In this document: positions 23,637 through 35,300 of the stretch, piece after piece
How positions within the stretch are numbered: the stretch's first letter is position 1
Layout of the letters: the number at the start of each line of letters is the position of its first letter
Source: Magnolia sinica
Lineage: Eukaryota; Streptophyta; Magnoliopsida; Magnoliales; Magnoliaceae
NCBI RefSeq assembly: GCF_029962835.1
Contig: NC_080577.1
Coordinates: 7,416,501 to 7,480,500, forward strand
Length of the DNA stretch: 64,000 nucleotides
Reading direction: 5' to 3'
Notes under the pieces: model-generated
What the model was told of the DNA's origin: nothing
The model's input: only the letters and a program-made list of their open reading frames with translations
The model's database searches: none
Program-made: the position numbers and the translations under genes

Positions 23637-25160
23637 GGATGTTTTTCCAGGGACATTGCCCGTCTGGATGTTTTACCCGGGTTGATCATTACATTCATGC
23701 ATCCATGCATCTAACAAGACTGCATTTACTCTGTTTTGGTTGTCTATATGTTTTATACTATTTCTTACCTAATGCGGCGGTGTGTAATCTTGAGGGAAAT
23801 TCACACTGAGTTGGCCACTCATCCATCAAATATAAAACCGTACAGGTAGTACAGGTGGCTTAAGTGATATGCATGTTCAGACTTGATAAGGAGCAGGGTA
23901 CGATCACCAGGAATGCATGATTGTATGCTTAGAGGAGCTGTGTGATCTTGCGGCTCATATTTATATGCTTTCTATTATTTCTCATGTATTAGATCATGTA
24001 ATTCTTGTATTTGTTAATGTTGGAGACATTGGTTTGTATAAGTCATTTTGGGCAGCACTTGTATATTCTAAATGAAATTTGAAATTTCCCTTTATGCTAC
24101 TTGTCCACTCTACGCTCATCTGCTTACTCTGATGAAAGAAAAATATTATACCTGACCATCCTTTAAGGTTAACACTCGGGTTTTCGGGACACGGGTCATG
24201 TACTCGGGTCTTGAAAAGTCGGGGCGTTACACGTTACACCAGAAAAATCCCTTCAATCGTCCCAAAACGAGAGCTACCTGGTTCCTCTTTCTATTTTCCC
24301 TTATATCCTGGTCCCCTGCGAATCAAAGACTTTATGCCGAAGTCTGAGTTGTTGCGTAGGGAGAGAAGGATAGCTATTTACGCAGCCGCGTTCGCGTTCG
24401 CAGTGAAAACGCAAAATATCTTGCGTTTGGGTTGTATTTATGGCGCGATATCAAATTATCCGTCATTTCTGAGATCTTGGCTAGAATATTGGCCTTCCTA
24501 TGGATACATTGGACCGTATGGATCACTCAAATTATTGATGACCGTGGCCCACTATCCCCCGCAAATCCCGGACTCAACCGGACGCGGAAACAGGGCCTGC
24601 GTGTGCTGTGCACACACACATCACATACGGGCCCCACTGTGATGTGTTTCAACAATCTGATCCATCCATTCATTTTCCCATCTTATTTAAAATGTCGAGA
24701 CCAAATTTGGATAGTTCTAGATATCAGGTGGGCCCAGAATCAACGGTTTATGAGCTGATCTGTCAGTTGGGGCACTTCTATAGTGATCCGAGGGCTGAAA
24801 TTTGATATGTACGGTTAATTTATGGCCCTCAGGCCATGTATGAAGTTTTGAGCCAATCAGATGGCGGGAACTATGTGATCTTGCATTCTTCACCAATTTC
24901 GAGCCTCTTTAACGTGAATGGCCTGATTTCCTCAGATCCCTGGTGTATAATTCCATCGATCTTGGTCCCCTGGAGTCCGTCCCTTGCCTTGGGTGTCATC
25001 AGAGTGTTAAATCCATAGTTTAAGCACCCTTTTTCAGTTCATGCTTGTAAATACACTCTGCATCACAAATACAATTAAATCAGGCTATTAAACGGTATCA
25101 TGCTTGTAAATCCATGCAATAAATGGGTCTAATATGCAATATTTGACCCTCAACACAAGT

Positions 25161-25510
25161 GTGGGCAATTTTCAGAGGACTTCTTTGCATAGATGTTCTC
25201 TAACTTTGCCCACAAACTAGCCACAATTTTCTCCCTCAGAACATTATAGAGAACCTCATCCGTGAGATATAAACGGATAGAGGCTAAAGAATTGCTATCA
25301 AGGTTTTCCCATTCATTATCTTTCATGGTAGGATTTCGCTCCTCAAGAGCCTTAATCTCGCCTTACTTGGTTAATAAGCTAATCATCTTAACCTTCCATA
25401 ACTCAAAATTATTTTTGCCCGAGTACTTTTCAATTTCAAACTTGCCGTTTCCCATTATTACTAATCCTACAGATTCAGATCTGTGCCCCAACGATTGCTC
25501 TGATACCACT
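25161..25510 (-). mobile_element. copia gag 5' part and primer site (fossil)
   Basis: Minus strand. The primer-binding site is at about 25498-25510 next to the LTR. Gag starts at 25455 with MGNGKFEIEKYSGKNNFELW and runs to the edge of the nested element. Expected gag order continues at 16083. Confidence 0.9.
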
Positions 25511-25902
25511 TGTTGGGATTTTTGCTGCGGAATCACACAGATCTAGATCTAAGATAGCAATTCAATAGTAACAAACAATTACAGAAGAACACAAAGTTTT
25601 AACGTGGAAAACCCTTGCGGGAAAAAAACCACGGCACAAAACGACAGATCTCCACTATGAAAATAAAAATTACAAAGAGAGAGGACTTACCCGATTCGAA
25701 TGACCTCGAATCTCACCCTTGCTAAACCCTTTGATTTCCTTAGAACCCCTTTAAAAAGCCTTAGAATTATTTCCTATCATCTAAAAAAGCTCTAAGAACA
25801 CCTATTTATAGTTTAAGTAACTTCCCTTTCACATCCCAGTTGCGAAAGGACCCTTTTACATCCTAGTTGCGAAAGGACTCAGATTTAAGACATATCGCAA
25901 CA
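25511..25902 (-). repeat. copia 5' LTR
   Basis: TG...CA ends and a TCCAT duplication outside. It pairs with 7885-8248. Confidence 0.95.
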
Positions 25903-26100
25903 TCCATATATTAGGCCCTATTAATATAATGCTTGAAGTGCACTATATGTATATTCTGGCAACAAGGCCTTAAAATGGATGGTTAGAATAAAAATGAATT
26001 TGAGTAGTGAAACTGATGGCTAGGATCATTTGTTTCCAACCAACAACTATCTAAGGATGGTTGGATGGTCCAAGTCCTCCTCACTTGAAAATCAAACCTC

Positions 26101-26593
26101 CTATTTGTGAGGGACGAGGTTAGAGCTTTGCTTGAGGGCTTCTAGATGAGGGTGGAGTGTGTATTTACAAACCTAGTGGTTGAAAGTGACTCTAAGATTT
26201 TGGTCGACACGATAATGAACGGAAGGACCCCTACCTTGATTGTCTGGTACTAGTGGGCCAAAATAAAATCCATATGAAGAGCTAGAAACATTCTCTCCAT
26301 ATTCATTCCGAGGGAAGCTAATGGTGTAGCGGACGCCTTAGCAAAGTTGGGCAGCGACTCTCAGATTTCTAGGATTTTCATCAAGATGGCTGACTTTCTT
26401 GACGTGGCCTGTGGTGAACTGTTTCTGGATTGCGTGGGCGGGCTTGGGTCAGCTTAGAGAGTCAACCACAAGCTCCTAGGGTTGATGTGTAGTGTGTTGG
26501 TGGCCTGAAGTGTTTTAGTGCCTTTATTCTGCACGATTGAGTTTGCTCCATGTTGTACAACCTCTGCTTTTGTGAATAAAATTTCTTCTTTTA
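26101..26593 (+). mobile_element. 5'-truncated LINE (L1-type) 3' end with RNase H remnant
   Basis: A perfect 13 bp target-site duplication (AAAATCAAACCTC) flanks it at 26088-26100 and 26594-26606, the mark of LINE target-primed insertion. The body encodes the C-terminal RNase H domain found in plant L1 elements: VESDSKILVDTI and IPREANGVADALAKLG are in one frame with three in-frame stops. The 3' end has AATAAAAT before a T/A-rich tail. The insertion is short because LINEs usually truncate at the 5' end. A host RNase H-like gene fragment is the alternative, but the duplication argues against it. Confidence 0.85.
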
Positions 26594-26606
26594 AAAATCA
26601 AACCTC

Positions 26607-28250
26607 AATAATTTATAATACATTCCTCGGTGAGTACCTTAGAAAATAATAATTAGGAATTCCATAATGTTATTATTATTATTATTATGAATTACCACTT
26701 ATCCAGCTAGGCCATAAAGCTTATGGGATTTGTTTGTTTAATCATTTGATTTGATGGAGATGTTGGTTGTGTAAACCCATTCCTAAGGTCCATAGATTTC
26801 ACAAAGATAGCCTTCTATCTTTGAAATATTGGACTGGATATGAGAGAACTTTGGTACCGCCACATGTATATGGAATCATGGAACATGGTAGAGAAGCATC
26901 CCATCCATCATCCATCAAGGGTCCCTCGCTCCAATTCAATAAAATACTTGGCCACATGTGTAAATGAGAGCATGTATTTGGTTTTCATGTGTGATTAGGA
27001 AGTGCATGTGTGCCATGACTCAATGTTTGATTGAACACAAGTTGAAACAACAATCAATCGATTTGTAGAGGGGTAGGGATTGTTGCTTCTTGATGGATTC
27101 CTTTTGCCTTACGTTAAGAATTTTTTTTTCACCAATAATTGCAGCAAATGCATTTCTCAAAGGAATGAAGATGAACAATGGTGAAAAAACTGCTAATTAT
27201 AATATTGATTTTATTAATTTGTGAATAATGCTCATTACAATTGATAGAATAAAAATAACTAGAGAAATATAAAAGAGACGGCCTAGGTGGATTGTTTGAA
27301 GGATGTGACCAAAAAGTTTGATCTCTTAAGTAAAATCTTGGTTAATCAGGATCCAACAATGGAAGGTTGTAGATGATTAAACTAATCCTATAGTACTATA
27401 GCAATGGAATTAAGTAGTAGTGATCGATAGTAAGACTAAGGCTAGACTAGGCTATGCTAAGAGAAATGTAAATGCAAATAAGATAAATTTTGTTTGACTT
27501 TGGGCTTGGAGCTTGTCGTCGATTGCTTCTTTTATAGCTTCTAGAGGCGGCAAAACCCTTGATGGGTTTCCTTGATGGTCTAAGTTCCTTCATGGCCACG
27601 GCTTGTAGTCTTTTCTTATAAAGTCTCCATAAATCTGAAATCATCAGTCATGTCTCCACTTTTAGGTAGATGCTTCCCGTAGATTGAATCTTCAAGAGTA
27701 CTATTGCATCTCAATTCGACTTGATCAAAGCCATTTTCACCCTTCGCTTATCATGTCATTAAATATTTGTGGATTTGATGGGATTGAATACACCAGATCC
27801 TGATCGTGCCCCAATCCATTAGTGCAAATCTACTTAGATATTGATTTGATCATTTGATTTTCGAAATCTTTATAATTGCTATGAGAGCTTCAAACACCTT
27901 TGGGAAGATTTCTCATTTCAAAAGGATTATGAGAGACAACCTTACCGATCATATCCGGATTTTTAAGATCCATGACTCGACTCGGTGGCTCTTTTATATA
28001 CATGTGGCATACATTGCCTCGATTATACGCCTTATGACTACATGTCATTCGTTGCTTCATTACTTGAAAAGCATGCATACAATTCTGTCCCACCACATTA
28101 ATAACGTGTCACTGGAGGAAAATATAGTAAAAGATACCTTTGAGTACGAGTACAATTTTGAGAATATCGAATTCATAGTGCTGACATATGATTTCATATT
28201 GATCCGCATCGATGCACCAAAAATGGGTGTAAACACCTATTATATGGATC
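26607..28250. other. intergenic, no recognised gene
   Basis: AT-rich, with a TTA microsatellite near 26668-26690. The 27150-27800 part has LTR-like composition but no paired repeat, primer site or coding motif. Open frames are short and unlike known proteins. Confidence 0.45.
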
Positions 28251-28252
28251 GA

Positions 28253-28741
28253 AGTGGATTATGTGCGGGCCAACCTCACCCAACATAGTGTGGCCTTGAC
28301 TGTGAGGCCCATCTTGATGTATGGCTAGAATATCCACACCATTCATCCATTTCACTAGATCATTTAAGGGCATGAGATAAAAAATGAATCAAATACAAAC
28401 CTCAGGTGGACCACACTACATGAAACAACAGTGATTGAACGTCCACCATTAAAACTTCTTAGCACCCATTTTAATGTTTATTGTCCATCTAACTTGTTGG
28501 TAAGGACACACAAACCCAGATAAAAGGAAAAAAAAAAACAAATATTAACTTGATATAAAACTTTTGCGTCTCTCGAAAAGTTTTTAACAATCACCACTGT
28601 TTTGTAGTGTGGTCCACCTGAGATTTGGATCCGCTCCATATTTTCTCTCATACCTTAAAAATTATATTTAAAAAAAAAAGGTGAGCCTCATTGTCAGCGC
28701 CACACAATGTTGGGTGAGGCTGGGTTGCTCCTAATCCACTC
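28253..28741. repeat. foldback repeat copy
   Basis: Ends AGTGGATTA...TAATCCACT. The arms continue inverted through CCTCACCCAACA and GTGTGGC. The centre carries 'aggtggaccaca', 'gtgtggtccacctgag' and the A-rich loop of the family. Confidence 0.85.
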
Positions 28742-30825
28742 CCTACATGGATGCCCCATCCTAAAACCTGGTTGACATACTTAATAAGGAACCTACTAGG
28801 GTTTGGATGAATGGTTAGTGTCATGGGTTTGCTTTCTAATATAGAAGATCGATTTCCAACATTAGTTTGATTTATTTTTTCCATGCTTTACTTATGCATG
28901 TATTTTGTGGGTGATTACGTGCTTCCATAAAGATTAGTCTCATCTCAAAATCAGGTGAAAAATCCAATAATCATTAAATAAAAAAAAAAAAACATACATA
29001 CTTAATAAGGCAGGATTATAGAATTAGAAAAGTTGGCTAAGTTTCCGGGCTGTTTTCTGACATTCCTGCCAATTTGATGCGTAGACCAAGCTGGTTTTGG
29101 GCCAAGAATATTTTAAAGGTCGGACCCACCCATTTCTCTCGATTGGACGTTGTACGTGTCTGCGATGCTGGCATTGTGATGGTGGTGATATGGTATGCTG
29201 ACACGCGTCTGCTAATTAGCTGGGGCAACTTCTTTAGGAAAAGTGTAGGAATAGAAGTTTTCGGCAACTTACATTTTTCTAAACACCACGCTATTGTTAA
29301 GCCGAGAAAGGAAAAGCCCAACAAGCAAGCATTCCCTCTTTGTTTTTCGGTTGCTTCCTTTATATTTCTACCTTGTTATTGCACTTCTCCACCTCCAATC
29401 AGTTGCCTTGACATAACTAGAGCCATGTCATTTCCATGTAGACCATGTGTATTGTAACCCCAACCATTCATCTCGTTGACTCCACCTTTGATGGGGCACT
29501 AAAAAAACTAGTTTATTATTATTATTATTGTTTTTTATTTTTTATTTTTATTGGACTATCTTGTCCATTAAATGAATTTAGTCTGTTTTTTCATTGAAAG
29601 TGAACGGCTGTTGATTACTTCTCTCATTTTCTATTTGTGCATTACCAGTTATAGCTCACGAGTCAATGAATGATCGTCCACCTAGCAGATATCTTCCAAC
29701 ATGTTATGCATATAAAATCCAACCCGTCTATTCGGTTGGCTACATCGCGAGGATGACCTTATGAAAAAATTAGCCACATCCACTTATCAGGTGAGCACAT
29801 TTGTATTTTTATTTATTTATCAACGGCTATATATTATTTTCTAGGGCGTGGCTCATGTTATGATTGTATGGACTATAAGGTAATTCTCATGGTGGGGCCA
29901 ACCTATTGGAATGGTTGGATGTTATATGTGCATGATAGATAAGAAGTTATTCACCGGTGGACGGTAACTTATTGTCCAAACCGTCGGATTTCAGGTTTCT
30001 TCCTCATCTATACATGTACTATGTACAGCGATGCTGTGGAATCATGGCAACTCTCACTGGAATAGCTCGTCCATATAATCCACCATGGATGAACTAAGTT
30101 AACATTCTGGGCTTTGAAGATAAACGGTTGAGAAGGTAAGTTTAAAAAAAAAAAAAAAAAGAGGTCCTATTCGACTGAAAAAGTTAAAATGTGGGTCGTT
30201 TCTATTCTCCAACCGGAAGATTTTTAGGCGACCATCCATCAAAGGTGGGACTCAAAAGAACAATGGTCTGGATTTCTGAAACATGAGCCTTACTTGCGGG
30301 TATTTAAAACCGGTGTATGATATGGAAAGATGCCTGGCTACGTACGAACGTACTATATAAAATTTCAACGTGGTGTGAGTCACCACCATTTTGTAAACGG
30401 TGGTAACTCAGGAAACGTCCATGTGGAAGCTTCCACGGACCTATTATCTGCAATCTGGACCATTCAATTCATGACCCCATATTCGACCGTATAAAACTCG
30501 GATGATCTTAACCACCTGATTTTGCTGGCTGAATTTAGACCACTAACCATTCAACTACAAGAATGGTCAGGATTATTCTCCAAAGGTATCTGGGTTGCCG
30601 TACGTGTAGGCCACGTGTGAGGGGAAGCACCACCGTTTAAGAAAGGCGGTTCATCATAAGTTGCTGCACGGAAAGCGTCTCCTTTCCCACGTTACCTTCG
30701 ATACGCTGACGGACCACCTGGTTGAGTGGTGCAGGATACTTACGTGCGCACCCACGTGAACAGTAGCAGAAGGCAGTGGAGAGGAGGATGCGGATTTCCT
30801 GCGAAAGGAAGTCACTGCGCTGGGA
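28742..30825. other. intergenic, no recognised gene
   Basis: Holds poly-A and TTA runs (28979-28992, 29515-29530, 30142-30160). An open frame at 29074-29457 (+, 127 aa) has no recognisable motif and I do not call it a gene. Confidence 0.45.
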
Positions 30826-31520
30826 AACTAGGTGGGGCTCACTGTGATGTTTGTGAGAAATCCTCCCCGTCCATCCATTTTGTGAGTTCATTTTAGAATA
30901 TGTTGCAAAAAATGAACCGTATCCAATGCTTGAGTGATCCGCACTAAAGGAAAATCTGGTCAGGGAAATTCCTATTATTGAAACCTTTAGGGGTTCAACA
31001 GTGATGTTTAGATGCCATCTATACCGTTAATAACGTCACACGAAGATATTAACATGAATCAAAACTTCCATGGCCCCTCCAATATTTCTAGGCCTGCATG
31101 TAGCTATTATCATGAGGTATGTGTTATATCCAAACCGTCCATCCATTTGGCGAGGGCTTGACATGAAAAATAATAAAGATCTAATTATCAGGTGGTCCAC
31201 GCTGCAAAAGCAGTGGGGGTTTGAACGGCTACCATTGAAACCCTTTTTGGTTCACAGAAGTTTTGGATGGATATTTGTTTTCCCTCTTCATTCAGGTCCT
31301 TTTGACCTTATAAACCTTATAAAAAGATTGGATGGAAAATAAACGTTACGGTGGGCCCTACGAATTGTTTAACGGTGAAGATGATTATCTCCACTGCTAT
31401 TTGTGGTGTGGTCCAGATGATCTTTGGATATGATTCGTTTTTTGGCTAATGCTCTAAAATAATCTCTAAAAATAGATGAACGGTGTAGATATAATAAATA
31501 CATCACTTAGGGGTCCAGGT
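30826..31520. repeat. two adjoining foldback repeat copies, diverged
   Basis: A left-hand part at 30826-31090 begins 'gtggggctcactgtgatg'. A nearly full copy at about 31100-31520 has 'ccaaaccgtccatccattt', 'caggtggtccacgctgc' and 'gtggtgtggtccag'. Confidence 0.7.
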
Positions 31521-32129
31521 AACTTTGATCTACTTTGAACCGTTCGTATAACTCGGAGCTCGAGGAGCGTCAGTGCTCGTCTTCGCACGACACGTACCTA
31601 CAGCAGCTATATAGCTGCTGTGTGGTACAGCAGCCAATCCGCTTCCGCAAAATTCCCTCCTTCCACTGTGCCAGACGTCATTTGACAAGTACTTCCTCTG
31701 TAAACCCGTATTTTTTTGACTCGACGGTATCACTCTTGTTTGAGGAATTGTAGCGTCCTGATGTATCATGACGTGAATAGCTTTCCCACGCGTCCGTCCG
31801 TATGATGGGGACCATGGTTGAATGATACATGACGATGATCCGACGGGCGAGCTCTTCCAGACTCAATGATATTTGGGGTGATCTCTAACCATGGAAGGAC
31901 CGAAGGGATTAACGGTTCGGATCAATTAACTATAGCCCTACTCTATGGTTTGGGTGCATCAGGAGCGATTCTAGTTCTGGGGCGTCAGGATCATATATTG
32001 ATTTGTCCGTCTCTGGATGACTGGATACTTTCCCAGACGCGAAGTGAGAATTTACTGCAACTGAGTCCGCAGGGGTTCGGGGCGCACGTGTCATCAGCGA
32101 AAAGCAAGAATTTCCGGAGCGCGGGTTAG
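31521..32129. other. intergenic, no recognised gene
   Basis: GC content is higher than in the surroundings, and open frames overlap on both strands without matching any family I know. Confidence 0.4.
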
Positions 32130-32735
32130 GTAGGAGCAGCAGCTTGATTATGTGGGACCCAGGACTCACCCAACTCGGTGCGGCCCTGAACGTGGGCCCC
32201 ACCATGATGTGTTTATTATATATCCACGCCGTTCATCCCTTTTTCGCACTCATTGCATATCTAAATCTAAGGTGAGCGAAACCACACGAAATATTGGTAA
32301 CTAACCAACTCATTCAAATGTGGGTCCCACGCTCTCAACTGTGCATTCAGTGTTAGAAAGTCATTACACCGGGCATGGTGGGATTTAACTGGCCATATGT
32401 TGCAGTAAGAGATGTCCAAGTGCTTATTCAATGGAGGCCACAAAAATGACATGAATAGATTTGATTGGTTAGGTGCTGTTAGTAGAGATGGGGCTACTCA
32501 GAGCATGTTTTAAGCTGTGATTGAAAATGCAAAAATATTAGCCTTGTGCAAAACTTCCCTGGTCATGAATGTTTCAATGGTAGACATTCAATCCTCACAA
32601 TCTCCTGTTGTATGGCCCTGTTAGAGCTATGTATCGGCCTCATTTTTTAGCTCATCTGCTAACATAAGCTGAAAAAACAGTTGGATGGGTGAATTTCTAA
32701 CGAATATCACGGTGGGCTCCACTTATCTTCCCATC
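32130..32735. repeat. foldback repeat copy, diverged
   Basis: Begins with the family's left end around 'gtgggccccaccatgatgtg' at 32195 and ends near 'cacggtgggctccac' at 32710. The internal part is altered but keeps inverted symmetry in the arms. Confidence 0.65.
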
Positions 32736-32746
32736 CCAGGTTCGGG

Positions 32747-33001
32747 TCTACCGTGATGTATGTGTTTTATATCCAATTTATTTATATTTTTCCTAGCTTA
32801 TTTTAGAGAATGGGCCAAAAATGAAATAGAAGAAAATCTCACGTGGACGCGAAGAAAAAAGTTGGGATTGAACGCCCTCCATTCAAAACTTCCTAACACC
32901 CGTTGTAATGTTTATTTGTCATTCATCCTCAGTTGAAAATATTACACAGAAATATCAGCTTGATCTAAAATTTGTGGGCCCGACAAAATTTTAATGGTGG
33001 G
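32747..33001. repeat. left part of a foldback repeat broken by the Ty3/gypsy insertion
   Basis: Runs from 'accgtgatgtatgtg' to 'ttaatggtggg'. Its continuation, 'gtgggcattcaattt', resumes at 42545 after the retrotransposon. Confidence 0.85.
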
Positions 33002-33543
33002 TGTTGGGGACAAAACATACAAGTTCGCAGACTCGGACTTAATGCCTCGGGTCACCAAAGGATGTGTCAAATCCGAGGAATTATTCGCTAGACCGAGGCA
33101 AAGGTTGAGTCGGCCCTGACGAGTCGTCAGTGTCTCGGGCATGCTTCGGGCGGACCTCTTTATCGGATCGACCGTCACAAGATGAAGCCGCACTCCGGAT
33201 GTCTTGGGATAAGATTCCCGATCCCGAAGCTCACGGGATCGGATGAAGGCACGAGACGGACACGATCCTGTTTCCGTGATCCCAGGAGAAGATCCCGCGC
33301 ACAATACCAGGAAGAGAATCCTCGTACGATTAAATGCCCCAGCAGCTATAAAAGAAGGGGGGGCCCTCACCTTGAGAGGTACGAAAGAAATTCCTCCTAA
33401 AAATCTTTCAATATTTTGAGACCCCGAGTCCAGGCCTGACTTTGGCATCGGAGGGTCCCCTGCTCGAGCCAGGGTCTCCTTTGTTTTCTTTCTGTGCAGG
33501 CATACAAGGGTCCAGGAGGACGAACCAGATAATTGCATCAACA
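33002..33543 (+). repeat. 5' LTR of the Tat element
   Basis: 542 bp, TG...CA, with TATA box TATAAAAG at 33347-33354. Confidence 0.97.
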
Positions 33544-33599
33544 GTTTGGCGCCGTCTGTGGGAACGTGCAAAAAGCCATCCCGTACCTCTATACTGAGT

Positions 33600-35300
33600 C
33601 CAATGGTGATGACTAGAAGGACGGTCCCAGAAGAAGATTTGAATGAGAACGTGATTACAGGGCCACCCGGTCCAATCGTCGTTCCCCCAGCCCAGAACGC
33701 ACCTAACAACCGCCGACGAGGGGCGACCGGAACAAGCAACAATCAGCGGGGTCGGGACGATGGGCGGTTGGACAAGGAGGTTCAAGAAATCCGTTCTGAT
33801 ATGAATACGATGAAGCAGATGCTGGAACGAATGTATCAGTAGCAAATGCAGCCACTCCCGCATCCTCAAGGGGAGACAGCGCACGTACCGACGGCGGCGG
33901 TTGATCCCCAATCTTCCGCGCCGCAGTCTTTCCGGCCAAGCCAACCCCAAGGCGGACCAGAACCATCTCCAGCGCAATCAGCCAACGCCTCCCTCCCCCC
34001 GACTGATCTTCGGCACGAAATAGAGCGAAGAAGGCGCAATCGCCCTTCCATGGAAGGCACGGCAGAAAGCAGCGAACCTTGGAAAGCCGACATTCAAAAT
34101 TTCAAAAAAGAAGTGCGGGAAGAGATGGCAAAAGAGATGACGGACATAAAGCACGGCCGGAACGTATATTCAACCGGGTCCGAAGCGAAAGCATCCCCCT
34201 TTGTGGACTCGGTATTGAAAGCCCGATTGCCCGAGAGGTTTCGATTACCTCAAATCGCTCCTTTCACCGGCAAGACTGACCCGACCGAGCATATTGAGTA
34301 CTTCAGAACCTATATGGAACTCCATGATGCCTCGGATGCAGTAATGTGTCGGGCCTTTTCTCTTACATTAGGCGATATAGCTCGGCTTTAGTTCAAACAA
34401 TTGAAACCAAAATCCATCGGTTCATTCGTTGAGCTGAGCGACGCCTTCCTCACAAACTTCATCGGCGGAAAAAAGAAATTGAAGCCCCCTGCACATCTGA
34501 ATAACATAGAAGCAGAGAGAGCTATTGAAAGATTACATCAAGCGTTTTAATTTCGAATCCCTTCAAGTTCGGAAACATTCGGAAGAAACGGCCCTCAATG
34601 CACTCATGCAAGGAGTTAGGGATAAGCCATTCTGGCATCTCTAGACAAAACTCCACCCGATACTCTGGCAGAGTTTATGGCGCGGTCCGATAAATATGCC
34701 AACGCCGAGGAAGCACGAATCTGCGTGAAACTAAAACCTCGGCCAAAGAGTCGGCCAAAAAGAAAGCCGGCGGGGGGAAGGAAACGCAAAGAGGATCAAG
34801 CACGTGATGAGCGAAGGTCGAAAACGGCCGGATCGAAAATTTTCCATATACACTCCCTGAATAAGACTCGGGAAGAGGTACTGATGGAAATAAAAACGAA
34901 GGCTTTGTTAGCTGGCCGATAGCTCAGGAGTAATCCTAATCGGCGGGATAAGGATAAGTACTGCCATTATCACCGCGATCACGGGCATAACACAAGTGAT
35001 TGCCGTCACTTAAAAGAAGAAATCGAACGACTCATAAAAGACGGCCGACTCAAAGAACATATGGTCAAAGCTGGGGCATCCGAGGCGCGCCCGACCGAGA
35101 GTCAGCCTATGGAAGAAATCCGGACGATTATCGGCGGTCCACAATGTGGGGGGGACTCAAACAACGCGCGAAGGAATCACGCACGAAAACTCAGTCAGCC
35201 TCGGTCCGAGCTCATGATTATAGATCGGCCATCAAAGGAAAAGAAAAGAGAAGGGTATTGCATACCGTTCACTGAAGAAGACGCCCGAGGTATCCATCAC
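33600..35300 (+). mobile_element. Tat element gag (fossil)
   Basis: The N-terminal part is Pro/Gln-rich. The capsid-like zone includes ARLPERFRLPQIAPFTGKTD and TEHIEYFRTYMELHDASD, which match plant retrotransposon gag. A CxxH...GH...DC zinc knuckle lies near 34960-35015. Broken. Confidence 0.88.

Larger units (their letters stand above)
16951..24231 (+). mobile_element. large-LTR, apparently non-coding chromovirus-like element (LARD type)
   Basis: The 5' LTR remnant (16951-17685) ends GGGGCGTTACA and is followed directly by the primer site TTGGTATCAGAGC. A 1.6 kb internal region without gag or pol ends in a polypurine tract (AAGGGGGGTAGA), and the 3' LTR (19293-24231) starts TGTAACACCCCG. 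These ends, primer site and polypurine tract are typical of Del/Tekay elements. Only the last part of the 5' LTR survives. The two LTRs differ by roughly 1-1.5% over about 700 bases, so this is the youngest layer of the nest. It cannot make its own proteins. Confidence 0.85.
19293..24231 (+). repeat. 3' LTR, 4.9 kb, of the large-LTR element
   Basis: TGTAACACCCCG...GGGGCGTTACA. A TATA box (CTATAAAAGG) lies near 20190, a plausible LTR promoter. Internal structure includes a tandem duplication of about 350 bp (21288-21990), a TA/TG microsatellite (22266-22346) and three 70 bp tandem units (23427-23636). It is longer than most plant LTRs. Confidence 0.85.
16089..25155. mobile_element. solo-LTR-like element (about 1.8 kb of its own) split by a later insertion
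   Basis: Starts TGTTCACTCCCC and ends GACCCTCAACA, with the target-site duplication CAAGT at 16084-16088 and 25156-25160. Removing it restores copia gag. Its own sequence is 16089-16950 and 24232-25155; the middle is another element. TG...CA ends, a 5 bp duplication and no internal LTR pair or coding region fit a solo LTR. A hairpin (CTCGGTAAGACCGAG) lies about 45 bases from the left end. Superfamily and orientation are not known. Confidence 0.75.
7885..25902 (-). mobile_element. Ty1/copia LTR retrotransposon, split by nested insertions
   Basis: LTRs at 7885-8248 and 25511-25902 flank gag and pol on the minus strand. The target-site duplication TCCAT is at 7880-7884 and 25903-25907. A tRNA-iMet-type primer site (TGGTATCAGAGC on the minus strand) lies next to the right-hand LTR, and a polypurine tract (ATGGTGGAGAT) lies next to the left-hand LTR. 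The domain order gag, protease, integrase, reverse transcriptase, RNase H is copia-type; the gag start MGNGKFEIEKYSGKNNFELW suggests a Tork-like lineage (inference). Without inserts the element is about 4.8 kb. The LTRs differ at roughly 8% of positions, implying an insertion several million years old or more. The coding part is broken by several changes plus two insertions: a fossil. Confidence 0.95.

Noticed and set aside
16089-25155. Helitron interpretation of the nested element because of its terminal hairpin
   Set aside because: The hairpin is at the wrong distance and there is no CTRR end. TG/CA ends with a 5 bp duplication fit an LTR instead.
26101-26593. Host RNase H-like gene fragment
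   Set aside because: A perfect 13 bp target duplication and a 3' end with AATAAA and an A/T tail point to a LINE.
29074-29457. 127-codon plus-strand frame
   Set aside because: No motif, overlaps a minus-strand frame of similar size, and lies in unremarkable intergenic sequence.
32942-33742. 266-codon minus-strand frame across the 5' LTR of the Tat element
   Set aside because: The LTR part recurs antisense in the other LTR (41982-42542). It has no family motif and is a by-product of GC-rich LTR sequence.
33408-33977. 189-codon minus-strand frame at the LTR/gag junction
   Set aside because: It spans the LTR edge and the primer site, so it cannot be a conserved protein; no motif.
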